DNA of 64,000 nucleotides from a virus. A program made the translations under genes and the position numbers. The notes below the pieces were generated by a model that worked only from the letters and a program-made list of their open reading frames with translations, made no database searches and was not told where the DNA came from. The DNA lies in the IMG/VR virus record IMGVR_UViG_3300013108_000468, positions 1 through 64,000 of that record; one strand, written 5' to 3'. Positions 48,964 to 56,862 of the stretch are shown piece by piece. The first letter of the stretch is position 1, and every line of letters begins with the position of its first letter.

Positions 48964-49202
48964 TTTCCGAACCAAATCAGGCGGTTGCAGAAGACTTCTC
49001 TATGGGAGGTCCTGTTTGCTGCTGGGAAGAAAAAGCTGATTTGGCCAAGGTGTTGTTGTCCAACGGAAGAGAAATTCTTGTAACTCAATCAGTTAAAGAA
49101 GTCTTCTCAAGGGTGATGGCGCTTGAAAAAAGCAGTGTGGGTTATTCGGTGACTATGGAAGGAAATGGTTTTTCCACAACAACTATGGTGCCGAGCAAAT
49201 GA
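48888..49202 (+). CDS. hypothetical protein
   Basis: A 104-residue protein with GGAGGAGA upstream. Beta-rich (LTLVRADDIVLIS). Family unknown. Confidence 0.6.
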   Translation: MFIELTAYDDEEWVLTLVRADDIVLISEPNQAVAEDFSMGGPVCCWEEKADLAKVLLSNGREILVTQSVKEVFSRVMALEKSSVGYSVTMEGNGFSTTTMVPSK

Positions 49203-49229
49203 TCCTGTATTATCATCCCTAATAAATAA

Positions 49230-49266
49230 CCCTGTCCCCGGCCCAGCCTCTGGTTGGGCTGGGGTC
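49230..49266 (+). terminator. hairpin terminator
   Basis: CCCCGGCCCAGCC pairs with GGTTGGGCTGGGG. Weak T content follows. Confidence 0.55.
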
Positions 49267-49322
49267 TCAGGGTAAATTTATTACGTGTGTATTATAGAAC
49301 AATGGGACTTAACTGACTCCAG

Positions 49323-49330
49323 GGGATAAG
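49323..49330 (+). promoter_or_regulatory. GGGATAAG element overlapping a start region
   Basis: AGGGGATAAGAA only two bases before the ATG at 49333, so if it is a promoter the transcript would be nearly leaderless. The GGGGAT could alternatively act as the ribosome site. Confidence 0.3.
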
Positions 49331-49332
49331 AA

Positions 49333-49800
49333 ATGATTTGTATTGATTTAAGCAGATTATACTTCGCAATTCGTGATCTAAACGTCACGATAAATTACGA
49401 AAAGCTGCTTACCGTCTTAAAAGAAAAGACAAACAGTGAGACCGTGGAGGCCTTTACGAAGGCTGATCCAAAGAATGTAAACCAAAGTAAATTTTTAAAG
49501 CGTTTAGAGGACCTGGGTTACAACCTACATGTGTATGACGTAACAACCCAGGCAGACGCCTTTACAGCAGAGATCTCGGCTATGGCCGCTCTCTCTGAGG
49601 ATAAAGAGATTACCATCCTCTCAAACGACCAAGCCCTTTTGGGCGTCTTCCGCCTGTTAGAAGAACGGGGAAGAAGTATGACTCTCTGCTTTTTTAGTGA
49701 AAAGCTGGAGAAGCAATGGACCCCGAAAGTTCTTTGTGGGGACATTAAATTTATAGACTTATCGAATCCGGATATCCGAAAGGACATCACGAACAAATAG
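49333..49800 (+). CDS. NYN/PIN-like nuclease domain protein
   Basis: A 155-residue protein. The opening ICIDLSRLYFAI (acidic residue at a strand end), DAFTAEISAM, ITILSNDQALLGV and FIDLS follow the order of NYN/LabA PIN-fold ribonucleases with several conserved Asp residues. An RNA cleavage role fits the nearby tRNA and RNA genes but activity is not shown. The next gene starts 8 bases later. Confidence 0.65.
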   Translation: MICIDLSRLYFAIRDLNVTINYEKLLTVLKEKTNSETVEAFTKADPKNVNQSKFLKRLEDLGYNLHVYDVTTQADAFTAEISAMAALSEDKEITILSNDQALLGVFRLLEERGRSMTLCFFSEKLEKQWTPKVLCGDIKFIDLSNPDIRKDITNK

Positions 49801-49808
49801 GAGTTGTT

Positions 49809-50318
<510 letters not shown>

Positions 50319-50339
50319 TACATAACAAGGAGGTTACTT

Positions 50340-50687
50340 ATGGAAAAAAATGGCAAATTAGTAGCCAACTTCTCAGCAACAATTGATGAGGATAATTGGT
50401 TAGTATTGGAGCAAGCAGAGTATTGCTTTGAAACGTTTTTATTCGAGCCGCTAGCCGGAAATGATGGCGAAAAGCTCGGTCTAGGTACATGGTCAACCGA
50501 CACTGCTACACACTTTCCCCCAGGAACTTGGACCTTCGCAATGCTAGAAGGGCCTAAGAAGGGAGAGCGCTTAGAGATGTGTTGGGACGGTATCTACTTC
50601 ACGTGTCTCACTGACGGGTGGAGAATATCGTTCGGCCCAAATGGAAAGCCAGAGCGTCTTGAAGATGTGATTGGCGAAGCGCATTAA
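50340..50687 (+). CDS. hypothetical protein
   Basis: A 115-residue protein, AAGGAGG upstream. Beta-rich with several Trp residues (WTFAML, WDGIYF). Its 3' end overlaps the convergent gene by 80 bases. Family unknown. Confidence 0.6.
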   Translation: MEKNGKLVANFSATIDEDNWLVLEQAEYCFETFLFEPLAGNDGEKLGLGTWSTDTATHFPPGTWTFAMLEGPKKGERLEMCWDGIYFTCLTDGWRISFGPNGKPERLEDVIGEAH

Positions 50688-51477
50688 TAAATCCAAGCTT
50701 AAGCTTCCCTTTGGAGGCGAGTGCTAAAGCTGCTCGGGTAAACTTACGTGCCCGATTCTTAGACATGCCCGCAATTGTGGGGACTGGGCCGGGTTTGTGC
50801 GTTAGGGGCTCTCCAGCTAGTTCTGGAAGCCCCAGCGCTGCCCGTTCAGCAGGTAAATTTTTCTTGGTCTCAGCTACAGCTTTAAGGGCTTCTTCAAACT
50901 TGGGCTGCATTGCCTTGGTAAGCTTAGCCTTCTTTCCTTGAGCCCTGTACCCAAAGTCTCGTTGGATTCTTTCGGGTTGTGCGGTCCTCCAGGCCTCTGA
51001 CCTCGGTTTTGGGGTCGTGTCCTTGGTTTCTGGGACAAGCATATTTCTAAACTTGTTCCACCCCATCGCAACAGTGCCTTGCCGAAGGCCCATCTCCTTC
51101 GTCCTAACGGTATTGAATGTGTAGTTTGGTGGTAACCCGGCAGCACGCCTGTTCTCCAGGACGACATACCCATCCTGACCAGGGAACCTGAGGCCAATCT
51201 GGTTGGGGAGCTTGCTCACATTTTTTGCGCTTGAGGAATAGATCTTACCGTCTGCACCCGTAAGTCGGATGGATTCGGGTCGGGCACCCAATCTTTGGAT
51301 GAGATCCTTTACCTGCTTGGCCACATCAGAAGGATTAGAGGAGTTTCCCCTCTGCATTAATCTCTCTAAAGCGTGTGCAGCAGAATCCTTTGGACCCTTC
51401 TTAAATTGGTCATCACCAAACGCGGCCAGCTTGACGTGCGATTTTCTAATTAGATATTTATTGAGTAACTCAAACAT
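50608..51477 (-). CDS. hypothetical virion-type protein with KLA leader
   Basis: A 289-residue basic protein with GAGAGG upstream. The N-terminus MFELLNKYLIRKSHVKLAAFG is a leader like those of the genes at 557-1965, including KLA at residues 16-18, which suggests the same destination although the gene is 49 kb away. The rest is basic and helical with Pro-rich linkers. Convergent overlap with the plus-strand gene at its 3' end. Confidence 0.65.
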   Translation of the reverse strand: MFELLNKYLIRKSHVKLAAFGDDQFKKGPKDSAAHALERLMQRGNSSNPSDVAKQVKDLIQRLGARPESIRLTGADGKIYSSSAKNVSKLPNQIGLRFPGQDGYVVLENRRAAGLPPNYTFNTVRTKEMGLRQGTVAMGWNKFRNMLVPETKDTTPKPRSEAWRTAQPERIQRDFGYRAQGKKAKLTKAMQPKFEEALKAVAETKKNLPAERAALGLPELAGEPLTHKPGPVPTIAGMSKNRARKFTRAALALASKGKLKLGFINALRQSHLQDALAFHLGRTIFSTRQ

Positions 51478-51524
51478 CGTGATACCTCTCACGCGTATGC
51501 TACAGCAGAAGGCCGGGGCGTGGA

Positions 51525-51782
51525 ATGAAGACTATAATACACGTTAACCAGCACGTGATTAAAAAGAATGCCAAGAAGGATCTCCGAGATCCTGTTCTTA
51601 CCGTAAAAACTTATAAACAAAACGTTTACGGACATGAAGCTATCCTATTTGACCAAGATGGTCGAGAGGTGGCCAAAGTAATATATCGACCGGACAAACC
51701 CCTGGGTTGTGGGGCCAAAGTCTGGATTGAAACACACAACCCAGTAGACGTTATTATACTCGAAGACGAGGAGGAAGACTAA
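51525..51782 (+). CDS. conserved phage protein (MKTIIHVNQHVI family)
   Basis: An 85-residue protein beginning MKTIIHVNQHVIKKNAK and containing VIYRPDKPLGCGAKVWIET, hallmarks of a small family found across very many phages with unknown function. TAATG coupling to the next gene. Confidence 0.8.
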   Translation: MKTIIHVNQHVIKKNAKKDLRDPVLTVKTYKQNVYGHEAILFDQDGREVAKVIYRPDKPLGCGAKVWIETHNPVDVIILEDEEED

Positions 51783-52396
51783 TGCATGTATTACACTTAA
51801 TAGCTGTTGAAGCGGACAGCAAAGAAGAAGCAGTAGAGATGGCGGAAGCAGCCATAGAGCCCTACGGAGACGGACAAGTCTGGGACTGGTACTCAGTCGG
51901 AGGGCGCTGGAAGGGGCTGTTCGGTTTGAATGAAGACGGAACCGATAAAAACGTATTACAGTTCTCAGAAGACCCTGAGCAATTCAGGAAATCCCTTGCT
52001 CGTGTGGCCGAATCGCAGAACAGGGAATTCACAGAAAACGTTGATAAGGTCTTTGGCCGAACGATCACCGAGGCGGATGTCAGGAATCTGTGGGGCCTGG
52101 AAGTCCACGACAAAAAAGGTGCTGCTGAACGAATCAGCGAAAGTAACAAGGAGTTTGGGGAGAAGTTCTCCGCACTCAAAGACTTGGATAAATTGCCCGA
52201 AGACGATGGCCCTATGGGGTTTGGTATGTTGGGCTTCTATCTTATAAAGATAGGTCAGTCTCTGAGTGGAAGGTACTGCTTCGAGTCCTATTTTTTCGAT
52301 GCCGTTATTTACGGAACGCGAGTGCAGGATACAATGCACCGTTGTGAGGAAAGCCCAGAACACCAGTATCTGGTTGCTGTAGATTTACATAACTAA
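51782..52396 (+). CDS. conserved phage protein (DWYxVGGRW family)
   Basis: A 204-residue protein with VWDWYSVGGRWKG near residue 35 and a C-terminal FDAVIYGTRVQ, matching a conserved phage family of unknown function. It is coupled to its predecessor (TAATG). Confidence 0.75.
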   Translation: MHVLHLIAVEADSKEEAVEMAEAAIEPYGDGQVWDWYSVGGRWKGLFGLNEDGTDKNVLQFSEDPEQFRKSLARVAESQNREFTENVDKVFGRTITEADVRNLWGLEVHDKKGAAERISESNKEFGEKFSALKDLDKLPEDDGPMGFGMLGFYLIKIGQSLSGRYCFESYFFDAVIYGTRVQDTMHRCEESPEHQYLVAVDLHN

Positions 52397-52411
52397 CTTA
52401 GGGGTTAGACG

Positions 52412-52636
52412 ATGAGAGACAATAATTCTGTTTACGAGGACAAGCCACTAACAGTGTACCTCGGAGAAAGTGGGGAGGCGCACGATACAAATCGTATTGA
52501 TGTGTTACCAAACGAAAAAGTCGTTAATAACAGAAGAATTTCTGTTTCTGTTAGTAATCGTGGTATCACTATTACAGACATCGAAAATCAAATAACCCTA
52601 ATGAGCGTGGACTTCAATGACCTACCAAATAAGTAA
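52412..52636 (+). CDS. small hypothetical protein
   Basis: A 74-residue protein, beta-rich C-terminal half (RRISVSVSNRGITITD). Start after weak GGGGT. Overlaps the next gene by 20 bases. Confidence 0.55.
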   Translation: MRDNNSVYEDKPLTVYLGESGEAHDTNRIDVLPNEKVVNNRRISVSVSNRGITITDIENQITLMSVDFNDLPNK

Positions 52637-52850
52637 CGACGAGCTTGGTTGTATGCTCCGCGAAGTGCGGAATACAAGCCCAAGTATTTCTACATTCACC
52701 ATGTCCTTGCAGCAGGCCCGGTCCCTAATAGAAGAGGTCTATAGGGAAAGAAACCAGGCCCCAGAGAACGCTAGGAACAGACATATTGATGTCTTCGATT
52801 TGTCTTCGGGCACCATGGGTGTCTGGGGGGGATACGAAGATACTGATTAA
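52617..52850 (+). CDS. small hypothetical protein
   Basis: A 77-residue protein with an overlapping start and no strong ribosome site. Helical then Gly-rich ending (GTMGVWGGYEDTD). Family unknown. Confidence 0.5.
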   Translation: MTYQISNDELGCMLREVRNTSPSISTFTMSLQQARSLIEEVYRERNQAPENARNRHIDVFDLSSGTMGVWGGYEDTD

Positions 52851-52859
52851 GGAGAATCC

Positions 52860-53408
52860 ATGCCAAACTGGTGTGAAAATAATATCGAGATATCTGGGCC
52901 AGCCGACAAGCTGGCCCTTTTTGTTTCTAAGATAAAAGAGGGTGATGGGCTGTTGTCAGCGCACTACCCAATGCCCGAATCAAAGGTTCAGCAATTAAAC
53001 GAAAGCGAAGACTGCTTTCTGCACGAAATTCGAAGAAGTATTGGGACTGATAAAGAGCCTACCCTGGATAAGGCTTGGTACTATTGGAAGGTCCATAACT
53101 GGGGAACCAAGTGGGATATCCCGAACGAAGACCTCAGTTATTGCGACCTAACCCCAGAAGATAAAACGTGGACCGTGAGCTTCATGAGCGCGTGGAGTCC
53201 GCCAGTGGCGTGGCTCCACAAAGTTTCGGAGGACAACCCAGACCTAGAGTTCTGCCTCGAATTTGTTGAATACGGGTGCTGGTTCGCTGGGGCGATGACT
53301 TGGAAAGATGGGGGAATGCACGACTGCAAAGAGGGTAAGCCGGATGAATTTGACTTCTGTGCAGAGCGAGTAGATTACCTAGAGCAAATGGAGGACGATA
53401 ATGAGTAA
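52860..53408 (+). CDS. Api92-like / DUF1281 family protein
   Basis: A 182-residue protein opening MPNWCENNIEISG and including WKVHNWGTKWDI and SAWSPPVAWL, diagnostic of the Api92-like (DUF1281) ferredoxin-fold family common on phages and mobile elements. Function unknown. AAGGAG upstream. Overlaps the next gene by eight bases. Confidence 0.85.
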   Translation: MPNWCENNIEISGPADKLALFVSKIKEGDGLLSAHYPMPESKVQQLNESEDCFLHEIRRSIGTDKEPTLDKAWYYWKVHNWGTKWDIPNEDLSYCDLTPEDKTWTVSFMSAWSPPVAWLHKVSEDNPDLEFCLEFVEYGCWFAGAMTWKDGGMHDCKEGKPDEFDFCAERVDYLEQMEDDNE

Positions 53409-53670
53409 TGAAGTAAATAAAGATACACAAGAATCTAAAGAAGAATTAAAAAAATTTTCAGAGTTCGCGCAAGTGCTTGATAAAGCTGGACTATTCCCGA
53501 GAGCTTATGATATTCCCAACCTAGAAAAGCTGTACTACGCAGCGGAACAGGTACACAAGCATTTGTGTACTCTGGACACGGGCTACTACAAAGAAGCTAG
53601 GGGGGTTAAGCTCATCTCTCTGGCCAACGCATATGCGGAATGCCATAACGGCTTGCGCCAGCTTGAGTAG
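53401..53670 (+). CDS. small hypothetical protein
   Basis: An 89-residue helical protein (MSNEVNKDTQESKEELKKF at its start). Overlapping start. Family unknown. Confidence 0.55.
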   Translation: MSNEVNKDTQESKEELKKFSEFAQVLDKAGLFPRAYDIPNLEKLYYAAEQVHKHLCTLDTGYYKEARGVKLISLANAYAECHNGLRQLE

Positions 53671-53690
53671 CTTAATCTGGAGGAAACAAA

Positions 53691-53918
53691 ATGAAAAAGC
53701 TCTTGAAAATTTTGAGTGTAGCCGCCCTTCTCGGCCTGATTGCCGGGGCCGGTGCGGGAGCAGGAATGTTCTTCGGTGTTATCGATACACCAGAAAGCAT
53801 TGCTAAGCTTTCCGGAGATGATGATGACTCCGCTGCGAGTCAACCAGACGCCGGAAGCACCGCTGGGGACGTAGGTAAGTCTGACGCAACTGAAGGCGAC
53901 GCTGCCTCTGACGAATAG
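53691..53918 (+). CDS. membrane-anchored or secreted acidic peptide
   Basis: A 75-residue protein, GGAGG upstream. A hydrophobic Gly/Ala-rich N-terminus (residues 5-30) serves as signal or membrane anchor and is followed by an acidic, disordered Asp/Ser tail. Function unknown. Confidence 0.6.
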   Translation: MKKLLKILSVAALLGLIAGAGAGAGMFFGVIDTPESIAKLSGDDDDSAASQPDAGSTAGDVGKSDATEGDAASDE

Positions 53919-53927
53919 GAGCCCACC

Positions 53928-54242
53928 GTGAAAAGGCAACTTCCGAAAGCAATCTCAATTGGTGGACACACTCTTAAAGTACTACGGAAAAAGGGACTGC
54001 TGGACGATTTTGATGCTTATGGGATCTTCGATGGGGTTGATCTAACGATCACCATCGATGCATCCCTAAGCAACACCATGGCGTGGGAAACCTTATGGCA
54101 CGAAGTAGTTGAAGCTATTAACTTCTTCTCAGAAGCCGAGATGGAACATAAGTCCATCCAAGTTTTTGGTTTATTGCTCCACCAAACGATAAACTCGATA
54201 TTTACAGAAAAACGTAGTAAGAAGACTGACAAGAAAGGTTAG
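53928..54242 (+). CDS. zincin-like phage protein (HEVxEAIN)
   Basis: A 104-residue protein beginning with GTG after AGGAGCC. The motif WETLWHEVVEAINFF with a downstream His (LLLHQTIN) is a common phage family with a metallopeptidase-like HExxE arrangement. Whether it cuts proteins is not known. Confidence 0.7.
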   Translation: MKRQLPKAISIGGHTLKVLRKKGLLDDFDAYGIFDGVDLTITIDASLSNTMAWETLWHEVVEAINFFSEAEMEHKSIQVFGLLLHQTINSIFTEKRSKKTDKKG

Positions 54243-54291
54243 CTCTTTAGCTGGACCATTTTTTGTATTATCAGTTATACTGGTGGACAGT

Positions 54292-54720
54292 ATGTTATCT
54301 CATGTTGAAAACGGTCGGATAAAGCACAAGCGGTCCCCCATCGATGGGACCGGGAGCTTCAGTGTGCGCGGCCACAAGGCTGGGGAAGTCCTCGGCGTTG
54401 CCTTAATAAGAAAGAGCGGTAAGCCCACGGGTGATGTTTATAAGGACTATCACCAAACCCTTCTGGGGGATTACTTCAACCACTCACCTGTGGCCAATGT
54501 GGGTTTACGGAAATCCGGCAAAAAACTTATTGCCTATGCCACTAAAGATATCGCTCCGGGCGAGGAAATGGTAGCTGACTATAGGGAGCCGCTCTCACCT
54601 GTAAAAGACGAGGTGACTCCTGAGTGGGACCGAAAGGCGTTGGCTGCTATGTCTAAGAAAGCCTCTATGTCTATAAAAAAGTCCATACTTATCGGCGGAC
54701 TCAGGTTTACGAGGCCCTAA
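54292..54720 (+). CDS. SET-domain protein (lysine methyltransferase-like)
   Basis: A 142-residue protein that is nearly a bare SET domain: SPIDGTGSFSVRGHKAGEVL (N-SET), GDYFNHSPVANVG (the NH-S signature of the SAM pocket) and IAPGEEMVADY (catalytic Tyr). SET enzymes methylate lysines, classically on histones or ribosomal proteins, so this phage copy could target a host protein. A basic tail follows the domain. The start is one of two close ATGs (54283 open frame). Confidence 0.8.
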   Translation: MLSHVENGRIKHKRSPIDGTGSFSVRGHKAGEVLGVALIRKSGKPTGDVYKDYHQTLLGDYFNHSPVANVGLRKSGKKLIAYATKDIAPGEEMVADYREPLSPVKDEVTPEWDRKALAAMSKKASMSIKKSILIGGLRFTRP

Positions 54721-54739
54721 CACAAGGAGTGTGCGTTCG

Positions 54740-55205
54740 CCGGATGTAGTGCAAATTACAGAATTACTAAGGTATAATAACACTGATGAAGGCTAATTTA
54801 CGTTAGTTCCTTTCATGATGACACGGAAACCGAGGTCACTGTCACCAAAGTTGTTTTTACGCTGCCATCCTAGGTAGGTGGCAATTCAAACAACAGGGGC
54901 ACACCTGTCAGGCCCTAGGTTCATCTTATGATCGGATGTTAAAGAAGCTTCATTGTCTGCGCGTAGCCAGTCCCATTCGTGGGAAAGATACGCTGACAGT
55001 CGGGAAAAGACCGCTCTAAGAGTAAGTAGGTTTCAGTGTAAATCCAAAGTTGGTTTCACCATTGTTTCTGAGAAATGCTTGACTAGGCTGGCCCGCCAAA
55101 ACAGGGCCTTGAATCCTGTAGCTTCGCACCGAATGGAAAGTTTCTTGTTGGGATACAGCAAGAAGCAATAGCTTGTCTGTGCGGACTGCTGGGGGCAACG
55201 GAAAC
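54740..55205 (+). ncRNA. candidate structured RNA region
   Basis: A 502-base gene-free gap (54721-55222). It starts with a TATAATA box at 54771. Local folds include TGCCA/TGGCA, ACAGG/CCTGT, a CCCA-UUCG-TGGG tetraloop hairpin, GGCCC/GGGCC, and a 9-pair stem around GGATA near 55142-55164. Repeated CCTAGG could form pseudoknots. The density of stable hairpins and a tetraloop, without any plausible gene, suggests a large noncoding RNA of the kind seen near tRNAs in big phages. I cannot match it to a known class. Confidence 0.45.
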
Positions 55206-55222
55206 GTAACCAGGAGAGTATA

Positions 55223-55843
55223 ATGAGGAGAACTTTACTAACACTTTTTGCGTTCGGTTTTATGAGCGCTGCTTGTTTAAGTATTTCTATGGCCCAAGTA
55301 AAAAAGGCCAAGTACAGTGGTTCCGGAAGGAATCCCCCAAAGTCTCTGAGCGAAAGACATATCTCTCAGATCAAGAGGGTTCTCCCGCTTATTCCTGGCG
55401 AGTATGACGCATACGAAATTATCGGTATTGGGATGGTTGAGTCCGGTCTCACTGATCGGGCTATTAGCCACACCGGTGATTATGGGCTGATGCAGGTTAA
55501 CTGCCGCATCCACAGAAAACGACTAAAAAAGGTTTTCGGATTTAATGACTGTGAGAAGGACATGCTTGTCGTAGAGAATAATATGAAAGCGTCTCTTCTC
55601 TTAATCTCATTATTTCGGAAAAATTATAGGCAGTGTCGTGGTACCAAAGTGTTTGCCTGCTACAACGGCGGGCAAGGCTGGAAGTATGTCCAAAATAAAT
55701 GCCTCGACAAGTGTGGTACCGATTCCCAGTGTAGGAAATGTACTCGACCGGCGAGGTATTCAAATAGCGTCAAAAAACATATTCGATTCCTAAAAAGAAA
55801 ATATTCGGTTTTATTTAAGGACCACCCCTCTCAGAAGCGATAG
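55223..55843 (+). CDS. lytic transglycosylase (SLT domain), secreted
   Basis: A 206-residue protein. Residues 1-24 form a signal peptide (LFAFGFMSAACLSISMAQ). The catalytic domain has GIGMVESGLTDRAIS with the Glu acid, HTGDYGLMQVNCR and FACYNGGQGW, followed by SNSVKKHI, in SLT/goose-lysozyme order. It cuts peptidoglycan between MurNAc and GlcNAc with an anhydro product. AGGAG upstream. Possible roles are entry, cell-wall remodelling or lysis. It is followed closely by the Ub-cassette leader gene. Confidence 0.85.
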   Translation: MRRTLLTLFAFGFMSAACLSISMAQVKKAKYSGSGRNPPKSLSERHISQIKRVLPLIPGEYDAYEIIGIGMVESGLTDRAISHTGDYGLMQVNCRIHRKRLKKVFGFNDCEKDMLVVENNMKASLLLISLFRKNYRQCRGTKVFACYNGGQGWKYVQNKCLDKCGTDSQCRKCTRPARYSNSVKKHIRFLKRKYSVLFKDHPSQKR

Positions 55844-55864
55844 CCGAGCAGAAAAAGAGGATCA

Positions 55865-56224
55865 ATGGTTGAGAGAACTGACACTCCGGAAACTGGGCGT
55901 GAAGATTATTATGCGCTAATATCTAAAGTTTTGGAGAACCGAAAGAAGGTTAAAACAGCGTCACACAAGGGCTGGGATTTGACCTGCTATGTGGGACGGA
56001 GACCATCCTTCGAGAACGATAATGTGACATTTATAGAGTATAGCGTTTACGCTACAGCAGGCGATATCGGCAAAAGCCAAACGCCAGACATGTCTAATGT
56101 ACCACGAGCAATTCGTGTAGATTTTGATGATTCATCAGTAGTTACCCTCAATGCAGAAAGCATGGAAGAAATAACGGGTAAGCTACAAAAGATTTTCAAC
56201 GGTTTCCGTTGGGATCTAGTCTAA
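55865..56224 (+). CDS. hypothetical protein at the head of the ubiquitin-like cassette
   Basis: A 119-residue protein with AGAGGA upstream. It has a mixed fold (HKGWDLTCYVGRRPSFEND). It ends 15 bases before the Ubl gene, so it is probably part of the same operon, like the variable small genes next to PRTRC cassettes. Function unknown. Confidence 0.6.
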   Translation: MVERTDTPETGREDYYALISKVLENRKKVKTASHKGWDLTCYVGRRPSFENDNVTFIEYSVYATAGDIGKSQTPDMSNVPRAIRVDFDDSSVVTLNAESMEEITGKLQKIFNGFRWDLV

Positions 56225-56239
56225 GGAGACTAACTAGTT

Positions 56240-56749
56240 ATGCAAAACATTGATTACTTGAACGAAACGTTGGGGTCAGCAACCTCAGCACGAGATTCTT
56301 TCGTTGCCAACATGGGAACAGACTACAGTCGAAGCAACCTCGACCGCTTGCAGGCGCTCCAGTCTGCTGTAAACGAGGCGCAAAGCCGACTTGAATCAGC
56401 AACGAACAGCAACGGAACTAATGGTTCTGGTGGTGTTAACGGAGGAGGAAACATCTCCTTCGCCGCCCCGTCCACAAGCACAGTCAGCGCCGCTGACATG
56501 TGTGTTGTTACGCTTATCCGAAATGGTAAGTCTGACCGTTGCCTTGAAGTTCGCACTGACTCCACTCTTGGAGACATCGTGAGTACGCTAAATACGCAAG
56601 AGGGCGGCTGGGATATTCGCAGCCTCACCTTCAAGCGACGAGTTGGCCCTGGCCAAACCGCAGACATTACGGACCCGAACAGCACCGTTCTCGGTGAAGG
56701 GCCGCATGAGATTTGGGTTGGTAACAAGGTTGCTGGTGGACGACAGTAG
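56240..56749 (+). CDS. ubiquitin-like modifier (Ubl) with GG-RQ tail
   Basis: A 169-residue protein. Residues 1-58 are helical and 59-72 a Gly/Asn linker. Residues 87-165 look like a beta-grasp fold (CVVTLIRNGKSDRCLEVR ... TLGDIVSTLN ... GEGPHEIWVG). The C-terminus ends KVAGG-RQ, so removal of two residues by the adjacent JAMM protease would expose diglycine for activation. This is what I read; the fold is inferred from pattern. It resembles PRTRC protein C-type Ubls. AAGGAG upstream. A terminator follows, so its mRNA may exceed that of the E2 gene. Confidence 0.7.
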   Translation: MQNIDYLNETLGSATSARDSFVANMGTDYSRSNLDRLQALQSAVNEAQSRLESATNSNGTNGSGGVNGGGNISFAAPSTSTVSAADMCVVTLIRNGKSDRCLEVRTDSTLGDIVSTLNTQEGGWDIRSLTFKRRVGPGQTADITDPNSTVLGEGPHEIWVGNKVAGGRQ

Positions 56750-56814
56750 TCGTTACTAGTCTCCTGACCCAAACTCGTTATACCTGACCAATAATATAAC
56801 GAGTAATAAAAGTG

Positions 56815-56851
56815 GCGGGTGTCCCCTTCGGGGGGCATCCGCTATTTTTTT
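56815..56851 (+). terminator. terminator inside the ubiquitin-like operon
   Basis: GCGGGTGTCCCC pairs with GGGGGCATCCGC (G-U pair) around a UUCG tetraloop, followed by seven T. It lies between the Ubl and E2 genes. Confidence 0.8.
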
Positions 56852-56862
56852 GTGGAGAAACT

